Below, in pieces: positions 22,776 through 33,000 of a DNA stretch of 64,000 nt. A program made the position numbers and the translations under genes. Under the pieces are notes generated by a model. It had not been told where the DNA came from. It ran no database searches and saw nothing but the letters and a program-made list of their open reading frames with translations. This DNA comes from Strobilurus pachycystidiatus (taxonomy: Eukaryota; Basidiomycota; Agaricomycetes; Agaricales; Physalacriaceae): NCBI GenBank assembly GCA_019915135.1, contig JAHLMK010000013.1:62001-126000 (forward strand). The letters are read 5' to 3'. Position 1 is the stretch's first letter; each line of letters opens with the position of its first letter.

Positions 22776-24911
22776 CTATACAAGTAGTAGAGATGATAAT
22801 GTAGCTTGGGTTTGCACAACCTGAGAAGAGGTTAATTTCATGATCCTCGCAACGACATTCGACTTACCTCGACAGCTTGTTGCACTGCAAGTCGTTGTCT
22901 TGCAGCAGCCAGCCAATCCGACAATAAGATCTGCGCGGTACCCTTCAACTGGTTCAGCTCCCGAGTCGCAGTATCCAAATCCTTCTCGTTCAAATAGTAC
23001 TCCGCCCGTGCCAATACACTCAGCACATCGTCACCCTCAACCAACCCATGCCTCTTGAATCGGAAACTCGAGAGCAAGTGGCTGGCAAGGTGCGAGAGCA
23101 GCCCGGCGTCCTGGTCCGGCACCAACGCGACGGTGGACACTTTCGGTGCAACGGACGTCGTGAACCACGTCGCAAGGTCCGCGAGCGGCTCAACGCCGAC
23201 GTCAGCGACCTCGGACGACTCCAAAGTATCGAGGGCGGCAGCCGTGACGGGGTCTTCGCGCGCGACGGCGAGGTGGCGGAGGATGCGCACTTCTTCCCGG
23301 AAGGGCTTGCGGACGAGGGATGAAAGGGCAGAAGAGGATAGCGAGCGGATGGCGGTCCACAGGGCGTGGATGCGGATATTCTCGTCCAGGTAAGTCGAGT
23401 TGTCGAGGGCGACGCGCTCGAGACGCTTGAGCTGCGTCGAAAGCTCGTCAAGTTTGGCCAGACGGCCGCCGCGCTCCTCTTCGACGTGGACTTTGACTTC
23501 GCGAATCCAGCGGCGCTGGAGTTCAATTCCCTGGGCAATGACTTCTTCCTTCAGCCTAGAAAAGTAATGAGATGATGATTTATGAGAAAAGATGGAAACA
23601 GACCGTTCGTTGATGATGTCCATGTGTGTCCTGAGCTCGTTGTCAAGTTTTTCACGGTAGGCACGCGTGAGGGCAACCTGCGACTCGTCGAAAATCTGGC
23701 GGAACTGCTCCTCCTTGAGGTCGAGCTTGTCCTGGGCCTCCATCTCCAACTCGAGCAGCTTGAGTTTGTATTCGTGCGTCTGTTCGTCCATTTTTGCCTC
23801 GAGTCCCTTGCGCTCCTCGTTCTTGACAGTCTCTATGCGTTCGACGAGGGCAGAGAGATCGCCCTTTGCGGTCTCCAAGACGGGCGTGATCTGGGCAGCA
23901 GCGTTGGGATTGGACTTGAGATAGGAAGCCAAGTCATCGATGGTGCCAGCCAGGTGTTTGATGATGGGGTCGGAAACGTCAGAGACCGAGGGAGCGACGA
24001 GGGGTAAAGGGACTGGCGGAGGTTTGGGCACGACCTTCTTAGGTGGAGGGGCAGGTCGCTCATAGCCTGGCGGAGGCTCGAAGCCGACGGGAAGAGGTTC
24101 GGTATAGATGGGTTTCCCATCCTGCAACGACTTTTCTGCCGCTGGAGCGGGCGCGGACGGAGGAGATGGAACAGACTCGTGCGCAGGAGCAGATGTCACG
24201 GAGGACGGCAGTTTCCCAGCAAGCGCGTCTTCGGCCTCACGGACAAGATTGGCGAGCTCGCCGACGAGCTGCTCGCCCTGGTGCTTGGTCAGTGCGCCCG
24301 CCTTGTCCATGACCTTGTCCTCGACCTTGTGGACGTCGGTGATGATCTGTGACGCGACCGATTTGGCGCGCTCCTTCGTCGTCGTGTACGCCTTGAGAGC
24401 AACAGACTGGACATCCTTTGCCTTTTTCTCTGCGCCCTGCTTGGCGCTCTCCGCGGCAGAGGGAGTGCCATTGATCTTGTCGGTCACGAAGGTCTGCGCC
24501 GACACAACGGTGTCCTTGACTGACTCAATGGACGACGCGACGGTCAGAGTGTCCCAGTTGTTGTACTCTGCATATTCAAGCATCGATTGGCCGAGCGGGA
24601 CGTGGTCGGAAAAGAAATTGTAGTACGTCTGGTTGTTGAAGGCGACGAATGTGCTGCCAACGTAGAATGTGCCCAGTGCCGTCACTGTGCTCCATAGGAT
24701 CCTCCTAAAAACGCGCGGCTTTTTCACTGGCGCGGGTGGCGCCGATTCTGCGGCCTCTGTCGCGATTCGCTGGGAGAGAATATGAGATGAATATTGCGCA
24801 GATATTATCACTCACCCTCCTGGATATCCGGACAGCACCTCTACGGGCCGCCGCCGTCGCTGACGACGACGGCGACAATGGCTTGGAGACTAGCAGAGCT
24901 CGACGATGCAT
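22776..24911 (-). CDS. MIC60: MICOS complex subunit MIC60 (mitofilin)
   Basis: It shapes crista junctions in the mitochondrial inner membrane. The first exon encodes a basic presequence (MHRRALLVSKPLSPSS, RRGAVRISRR) and is joined by a GTGAGT intron to the main exon. A single membrane segment follows (WSTVTALGTFYVGSTFVAF), then an Ala/Pro-rich linker, a long charged coiled coil (KLKLLELEMEAQDKLDLKEEQF, KEEVIAQGIELQRRWIREV) and the C-terminal mitofilin domain (RKPFREEVRILRHLAVAR, VLARAEYYLNEKDLDTATRELNQLKG). The last exon (VVQTQATLSSLLLV) ends at TAG 22776. A 48-nt intron at 23603-23556 has no stop and a length divisible by three. Total length, about 680 residues, is usual for fungal MIC60. 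Confidence 0.93.
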
Positions 24912-25225
24912 TTCGCCGGCCCACGACGTTGGCGTTCAAGAGGGAGACGAGCCGACTCAGCCGACTTTCTCCGCGTGGTCCTTACGTACGTCATTGATGT
25001 TCACTCATCCCTCTCAGCCAAGAAACAACAAAACTCTCTTCTAGTTACCTATTGAAAGGCTGAAGCTTACTATGCGTAGAATGCTTCGTCTTTCTTCCAA
25101 AATCGAGTGTCCTCTTCTCCTTCCTCCGATACCGGGCAAATGGCCATCATTTTCAAGTGGAAGATCTATTCAATCTGGGTGGTGCTTTGACTCCGGCGTT
25201 TGACTGGCCTTGCTTCTTGACCACC

Positions 25226-27635
25226 ATGTCCGACAGCCCTAGTCCAATCGAAAAGGAGCAGCTAGAGACTGAGGACGAACAAGTCAGCGGATACACGACT
25301 TCGCGACTCGAGCTGTGGTCTTACTATGTCTACTACATCGGCAACAACGGTCTCTCTGGATTCAACTTTGGCCCCTCCCAGTTTCAAAATCTCCTTTACC
25401 TGGCTGGGTACGATCCAAAAGATCCACCGTTCGTCACTCCGTGTGGTGATGACTGTGTGCTACCTTATCTTGGCCGCGTGCGTGATGGTATGTGCTTCTG
25501 GCTCGACAAAAACAGATCCTTACCCATGCATTCCACCCCGTGCAGTCAACTCAATAGTGCTTCTCACGAATGGGATTAGCTTTGCTCTCCAAGCAGTCCT
25601 GTTGCTCTTCATTGGCGCGTGGGCCGACTACGGCAAATGGAGGTAATGTGGCCCCTTCATCGATTGTTCTTCGCGAACTCATGGCCGACTAACAGACCCA
25701 ATATCACAATATTCTTCACTGTGTTGGCTGTTGGAGTCTCATTTGCGTGGCTTGGCGTCGAAGAACCTTCTCAATGGCGGGCAGGCGTCGCACTTTACAT
25801 GCTAGGACGTCAGTGTCCATCTCATATCTATTTACCCTCTCCTCATACTCGTTCTACTCAGTCATCACATACCAGGTCTGTTCGTACCTCTGCATTTGTG
25901 GACAGCTACTCATGCATCTTTACCAGTGCTCACTCACATTCTGGACCGCCGCGTTTCCTGGTCTTGCTCGCGATTTACCAGAAGTGAAGAGCTCTCTGGA
26001 AGAAGTGCAGGATGGTCGCAAGACGTGTGCCCGATTACTCTTCAATCTTGTATAGCTGACGCACACTTCTCACAGCCTCCAAGAGCACGCCGCATTGACC
26101 TCCTTATCCCGGAATCGCATCTCGAATATCTCATTCGCGATATGCTCCGCCGGAGAAATCATCATTCTCGCTGTGATGGTCGGTATTCTGAAGGGCCTCA
26201 AGTCAGATGCAAGCACCGAAAACAACACCAAGGCGTTCAGCGTCTTGATCGCCTTCTCCGGCGGTGTCTGGCGTACGTCAAGACTGATCACGTCTATGAT
26301 GAGCGGCTAACAAACCATGTACAGTCCTATGCGCCATACCTTGGTTCATCTTTGAGAATCGTCGCCCTGGACTGGCCTTACCCGCTGGATCGAGTCTTCT
26401 GACTGTTGGATTCAAGCAGACCTACGTCGCCTTCAGGGAGTGCATGCGGTTAAAGCAGACGTTCTTGTATCTGATCTTCTATTTCTTGATGTGAGAATTT
26501 GTCTCGCTGCGGTTACTTTTGACTTACGTGCTTCAAGGGGAGATGTTCTGAACACAACTGTGTATGAAGATGCAATTCACCAAAGCGCAGGTCTCAAACT
26601 GATATTTCTATAGTACCGTCATTGGCACCTTGCAAAATAGGTCAGAGCATCATGTCAATGTTTCATAACTCTTTTACTAACCTCTCGCAGTGTTGTTGCA
26701 TACTCGACTCTACAACTTACACTCCTGTTGATTGTTGGTATCGTAACACAAGGACTTGGAATTTAGTAGGTTTGCACCTGCTGCGTCTTAGCGTGTTTGA
26801 CTCCTTTCTCAGTCTGTTCTGGCTAGTCCAAAAGCGCTTCAAGTTGAGCACCAAGACAGTAAGCTCTTGCTCTCTGCCCACAATGCTTAATCACTCATTT
26901 GCCGTAGATGCTCATGTTCAACGTCTTCTGGATCATCGTAAGCATCATCATTTCCAGTAATGCTCTGTACCTCAACGACAGGAACTCGCCTAGATACTCA
27001 CGATCTGGGGTCTCATCGGTGTCCATACAGACAAATTTGGGTTTAAGCATGTCTGGGAGATTTGGTTTGCTCCATCTGTTGTCCTACCCTCGCGTGATCT
27101 TATAACCCCCAAGGTTATACCAAGCGTTCTACGGGCTATTGGTCTGTCCCTGGTATGCATACAGCCAGACGATGATCTCCGAGGTGTCCCCCTTACCCCA
27201 GATGTACGTACCCCGCCCAATGTCGTACATTGCAACTCATGTCTTCGACGTTAGGTTCCTTTTCTTCGCGTTGTTCTCTGTCGTGAGTCGCCCATCCGCT
27301 TTTCTTGTCTCAAGTACACATACTCACGGCCTCGCAGATTGGTAAAACGTCTGCATTCATTGGGCCCTTCGTGTCTTCGGCTATCATCACAGCTTCGAAC
27401 AACAACGATAACATGCCCTTCGCCTTCTTGTTCGGATTGTGAGTGATATTTGGATCCAGTGTTCATGGTGAACTGATTGTGTCCGTGCAGAGGCGTCTTT
27501 AGCACGGTCTTCCTGTGGTTGGTTGATGTGGACAAGAGCAGAGTGGAATGCGAGGAGTTCATTCGAGCAGAAGCAGACAGGAAGGCTTTTGAGACGAATA
27601 CTTACATTGAAGATCCAGCGAATAAGTTGGCATAG
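25226..27635 (+). CDS. Atg22-like vacuolar amino-acid effluxer (MFS-related)
   Basis: Atg22 exports amino acids from the vacuole after autophagy. The start MSDSPSPIEKEQ leads to a 12-membrane-segment protein of about 550 residues, split by about a dozen short introns. Diagnostic parts are SGFNFGPSQFQNLLY near the start, the central helices (SIVLLTNGISFALQAVLLL, TIFFTVLAVGVSFAWLG), and the C-terminal block (QTMISEVSPLPQMFLFFALF, IGKTSAFIGPFVSSAIITAS, NMPFAFLFGLGVFS, VDVDKSRVECEEFI), characteristic of Atg22-like proteins (PF11700). A 14-nt exon at 25862-25875 is required to connect YMLG to SLTFWTAAFPG. The stop is at 27635. Whether it is the functional Atg22 or a paralogue cannot be told. Confidence 0.88.
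25862..25875 (+). other. 14-nt micro-exon of the Atg22-like gene
   Basis: TCATCACATACCAG lies between introns 25809-25861 and 25876-25926. It adds LITYQ between YMLG and CSLTFWTAAFPG and keeps the frame that neither larger neighbour can keep alone. Confidence 0.65.
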
Positions 27636-27860
27636 TATAGTCGGTTACGATATTCCGGCATGCACTACCCAGTTCATTCCACGAGTAATAAGTACAAAAA
27701 CAAAGACTGCCAGGCAGCGGAACTTGAAGTCTTTTTGAGGCCACCTACCCAGCGCAACGCGAGACCCTGCATTACCAATCTTTCCTCGAGCCGGTCAACC
27801 CTACATACAACCTCGGAGAATGAGTCAAGATCTCCCTACCGAGGTCGTTTCTCTCCCTCC

Positions 27861-29549
27861 ATGACTGGCACTACAGATGCACCGGCGCCAGCGATAGCGC
27901 GCTCGCCGCTCCCGAAGCTCCAGGTGTTAGTCGTCTTCCTGGTACAGCTGGCCGAGCCCATCACGGCGACGGTGATCTACCCGTTTGCCCCAGAGTTCGT
28001 TCGCCGGACTGGGATAACGGGGGGAGATGAGACGAAGACGGGGTACTACGCTGGGATCATCGTGCGTTTCCCCCTCGAGGTCCGCTGAATCAATCTTGAC
28101 TTGTCCATGTCAGGAATCCGCCTTTTATATTGCCGAATGCCTGAGCGTTTACCACTGGGGTCGGGCCTCTGATAAATTTGGGCGGAGAACTGTGTTGCTT
28201 TTGGGACCGTTGGGACTGGCGCTGTCTATGCTCGGCTTTGGGTTGTCCAAGAACTTTTGGTTCTTAGTGCTTTTCAGATGCTTGCAAGGAATCTTCAACG
28301 GGAACATCGGTGTGTACCAAGGTACCGTTCGACGCTATGGTGGTGATTGACTTTGCTCCCAGGTGTATCAAAGACTGTTCTCGGGGAGGTGCGTCGCTTC
28401 CTGACGCGGTGGTATGACTGCACTCAATCATTTGCGATAGATCACCGACTCGACGAACATGGGAGACGTGTTTGCCGTCATGCCATTCATATGGGCTCTG
28501 GGCTCGACATCGGGGTGCGTATATTGTCTCTCCAAGTATACCGCCTTCTCATCGCGACACGCGTAGACCTATCATTGGCGGACTTTTGGCCGACCCAGAG
28601 GAGCGATGGCCCGTATTCAAACGATTACCACTCTTCAAAGATCATCCATATCTCCTTCCTTGTGGCGTTTCTGCACTGTTCGCTTTCACCATCTTCATAT
28701 TGACGCTTGTTTCCTTGGAAGAGGTACGGCACCCCCGGTACTTAGATGTTTCCCCGGGCGGTACTGACAATTCCCAAGACCCACCCCTCTCTGGGAAAGT
28801 CAAAGAAACAGGCTACAAGCGCATCGCTTCTCAACAATGGGCCTGAATCCGATTATGGAGCCACAGGGACTACTGAGGCGGCATCGGTGCCTGTGTCGCC
28901 AACGCGTTCACCTTCATTCAGTGAAGTAGCGAACAAGAATGTCCTTCGCGCCATTATGGCCTACTGTTTCATGTCGTTCAACGCAACCTCGTATGAAGCT
29001 CTTACGCCCCTCATGTTTTCGACTTCCATTCCCGTCGGCGGCCTTGGTCTCAGTCCTTTCCAAATCGGCTGGATCATGTTCATTTGGGGCACAATCAACG
29101 CCATCCTCCAGATATTCATTACCAGCCATTTCATTAGACGCCTCGGGCCACGCGGCGCCTTCATTCTCTCGTGCCATTGTCTCACCTTGTCCTTCCTCGC
29201 TTTCTCGTTCGAAAGCTACTTTGCCCGAAAGGCGGGCTACATCGACTGGCGCGTCATCACGCTCATGATCGTTCATTATGCGTTCAATTTCATGATATAC
29301 ACCGCCTTTGGAGCAATCCATGTGCTGATTGTGCGTTCGGCGACGAGTCGCGAGACATTGGGATCGACGAATGGGTTTGCACAGTTTGCGAATTCGGGTA
29401 CTAGAGGCTTCGCGCCATCAGTGGCCTCATCTCTCTTTTCGCTTACACTACAGAAAAACATTGCAGGGGGCTTTGGAGTGTATATTTTCTTCCTGGTGCT
29501 TATGATTATGGGACTGAAGGCCTCGTATCACCTTCCTCGATTCACATAG
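27861..29549 (+). CDS. MFS transporter (drug:H+ antiporter / ZIFL-like)
   Basis: The start MTGTTDAPAPAIARSPLPK precedes twelve membrane segments. The first halves read LQVLVVFLVQLAEPITATVIYP..., and the MFS motif A lies between TM2 and TM3 as DKFGRRTVLLLGPLG. RCLQGIFNGNIGVSKT matches motif B/C of the ZIFL-like fungal MFS group. A polar central loop with LNNGPESDYG and a C-terminal half with FIRRLGPRGAF follow. About five introns in consensus form are used (the first at 28062-28113). The substrate is unknown; relatives move drugs, sugars or chelators. The gene starts 225 bases after the Atg22-like gene on the same strand. Confidence 0.88.
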
Positions 29550-29591
29550 TACAACTTTCGCAATCCAAATAACAGTAGTAACTAGTAGAGA

Positions 29592-29846
29592 GTGTCGTCC
29601 TTCCTTGATTCGAGGTATGTAGTGTTTGGTTTCGCACCGTCGGTTGCGTGCCTCATTTTATCTGCTCGCTTACAACGCAGAGCGGCAGACAGATATCATT
29701 CATGTAAACCACCTGCTCAAGCGATCAAGAGCAACGACGGGCATACAGTAGCATACACTGAGGTGAAGGATTTTGAAGACAAGCTGAAGCGGATCGCGGC
29801 CCGAGCTGCTGGACGACGTGATCGGGTTGTGATCGGGCGTTATTAA
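29592..29846 (+). pseudogene. Possible degenerate echo of the MFS 3' end
   Basis: Just after the MFS gene, bases 29628-29690 resemble its own C-terminal coding part at 29409-29460. The peptide GFAPSVACLILSARLQR compares with GFAPSVASSLFSLTLQK, and the DNA matches at most positions of a 50-base stretch. The frame stays open to 29846 but the rest (DFEDKLKRIAARAAGRRDR) matches nothing I know. This could be a relic of a tandem MFS duplication. Confidence 0.35.
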
Positions 29847-30043
29847 TATTCGCACCGCTTGTCATTTCACAACCTCCACCAGCGTCGCAACTTCACACCG
29901 CTGCAGCTTTGAAGAAAAGCACATTTTGGTTATTCGGGAAGTGCCCTGAACTCCCTTAGCTGAGGCTTAGCATGCTACATCGTGGTCGTCTTCTGACCGT
30001 TCTTCGGCTCATCAATAGCCGATGCACACCCATTTAAAGGCTA

Positions 30044-33000
30044 ATGCAAATGCTTTATGGTGCGATCGTTACTTATCCACTATGTCCACCTGGATTCCGA
30101 GACACTCAATTCAAGAGAGTGGGTCCTCGAGAGAACCAAGTAACATGGTTGCATTCATGGGTCTCTGTAGCCGACAAACTCTTATGCGCACCTGGAGGTC
30201 CCTTCGAAGTCGAAACATGCGTGAGATAGCCCTGTTTGAATGGCTACAACACCAGCACTAACCATCAATTGATAACAGTTGATTGACGGGAGAGTTCAAC
30301 GCGTCTACAAGAACCTCCACCCCTCTGCGCGTAGCTTCTGGTTATGGACGACGAACGAGTTTTCTGACAATACCTATGTCGTCTTCGAGAACCAGCGATA
30401 CACTTACAAGCAGATGCATGATATAACCGTCAGAGCTGCTGCCGTTTTCCAAGATAACTTCAGAGTACAGAAGGGTATGTCTTCTTATGCAACCATCGTC
30501 CTTGTGGTAGGTATTAATGCTTCTTCAAGGTGACCGCGTCGCAATTTGCTCTCGGAACTATCCCAGCTATTACATCGCATTTTGGGCTTCTCGTAAGATT
30601 TATACCACAGAGCTTAGCGTTCTTTGCTCATCCACTCTGTTCAGATCTTTTAGGTGCTGTTCCCGTCCTTGTAAACGCGCAAGTTCCTCCAGTACCCTCT
30701 CATTCTTTCGTTGTCTGAGACCTTTGCAGCTGGCTTCCTCTTGTTCCTTTGAAACATTGTCTCTCCCTCACTGGATGCAAACTGATGTTACTGGATTCTG
30801 AGCGTGCCGACATCATTGAGCCACATGTTCACGATTTCAATGCAGCGTTTCTTGTTCTGGAGAGCCATGAGGGGAAAGGCACTTGGAATTTGATGTCCAG
30901 CTTCAACAATGCCGTTACTAATTACTCTGGAAACGCTCAAAGGATCGTACAGGAAGATCCGAAGATCTTACCTGAAGACCACGCCACCATTATATTCACG
31001 TCTGGCACGACCGGTCTACCAAGTATGGTCTTTGTCATTGACTCGATCGAAACGTACCAACCTCGTTATCCGCAGAGGGTGTGCTCAGCACCCAGCGCAT
31101 GTTCCTCTCCATCTTATGCAATGTAGTATGCCCATGCTATGTTGAAGCTCACTGCTTGACGTTTTGCGCCAGGGACCCGCTCCCTCTGCCAGAGCACTGA
31201 TCAGAAACGGAGACAAGTTTCCTCCTGATCCCGCCGTTGGGCCTCAGACCGCATACCTATTGCCGACGCCAATCTTCCACGTAACAGGAACCAGTGTTAC
31301 AGTACGTAGCCTTCCTGGCAGAGGCGAATCTTTGCTCACTTCTTTCTAGTTAACTTCCACTGCGCAAGGTGTCAAGCTTGTTCTGATGCGCAAGTGGGAC
31401 GTCGATCAAGGTAATTTACGAGCTGTGTCGTACCGGATCGGATACTATGCTCTGACCATTGTCCACTAGCTGTTCGGTAAGAGGCATCCTCTGTGTACTC
31501 CTCTGCGCGTCTAATTTGCTTACTAGTTTGATCCTAAGAGAAAACGTCAAATTGCTGGCTGGGTAGTCGTTTCAGGGCTTCTTGATTCCCCAGCTGACAA
31601 CAAACAAGGGTGCCCACTACCATATCGGACCTTGTTGACAGCAGATTAGCGAAAGAGAACTATTCTTTAGCTCTCATCACTTACGGAGGTGCTCCCGTCG
31701 CATCGGCATTGGCTAAGCGCTCGGCCAAAATATTCCCTGATTCCGTCTTGTAAGCCCTTCTGCAGCCCTGTAAGGGATCGGTGTATTTAGTATTGTTTGC
31801 GAACCCCTTCGGGGTTCTTAAGTCACGATCGCGTGACGGTAACAGTAGGAGAATTACTTGTATTGCTTTCGTAGCTACCAGTATACACTTGGTCAAGCTA
31901 CGAGCGTGCTACGTAAGGACCCATTACACATTTTTAGCTTTCGAAGCTATACTCGCAGCGAAACGGTACTCGGTACCGACAAGCTATACAAGCAAGTAAA
32001 AGAACCCGTGTCGGGTCTTAAAAAGACCGCAAAAACCCAAAAGGAAAAAGTTTTCCATAGAATCTGATGAGTGACCACGAGCACACGGACTCTCAGGACA
32101 CGGCGTACACTCTGCACGCGCAGGGAGTGGGCCCGCGGAAACCCAGCGAAAAATTTAGACTAGAACCGGAACCAGACGGAACAGTCGAAAATAACCCCGG
32201 GGATCGGCTCGATCATGATCGAGAGAAGACCATCTCGGACGAAGAACGGCAAACTCAGAAGGCCACGTTCGTCCAATCCCAAGTCAATAAGATCAACGAC
32301 AGGGAAGTACTATTCCCTGGAACGAGACTAGGATCACCGGGAGGAGCTACAGAACGGCCTGAATTGGGCCAAGCACAGGCACGGGCACTACGAAAATCCG
32401 AAGTATACGGATCAGCGTTCCAACAGAACGCAGCGTTCAAGTCGGTTCAGGACGGTAAAGACCGGCGAGCTATGGAGGACTTGAACCGAACCGCGAATAA
32501 TCGGTTCCAACAACGATTGGCTGATCAGGCAGCCAGACTGTCACGAGATCACATTGGATCGGCCAACGAAAGTGAACACCTGGAGCCTGGTGAAGTGAGC
32601 AATCACCCATCCATAGCGAGCTCCAGATCGCTCCGGTCTACGACATCTCGTGCATCATCCAAAAGGACTGGAATCACGGTGTTTCCGCCATACGAAACTA
32701 TGATGGAGCTTATGCAAGAAGCTCGACAAGGACTATCGGACTCATTGCTGGCTGAGATCAGCGAAATTGCCGTAAACCAAGCGCAAGCTCAGTTTGAGCT
32801 CATAGGCATACCAATACAGGAGAACTTGGATAAGTTCAAGGAACTGGTACACCAGAATGAATGGTCTCAGATACAAAACCCGAACACCATACGAGAAACA
32901 CGACAAGAGGAACTGGATCGCAAAATACGCGAACTTAGTCAAGATGCCGAATCGCCTATAACGGTAGGCAGTCGATCAGGATCGCGTATGTCGCACGAAT

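Noticed and set aside
22838..24811. MIC60 as one uninterrupted exon of 657 residues
   Set aside because: Reads through the 48-nt intron and replaces the conserved C-terminal exon by SRMSLRGS; it also lacks the presequence exon.
28472..28846. Separate frame within the MFS gene
   Set aside because: It reads coding exons together with introns; the spliced model explains the same conserved residues.
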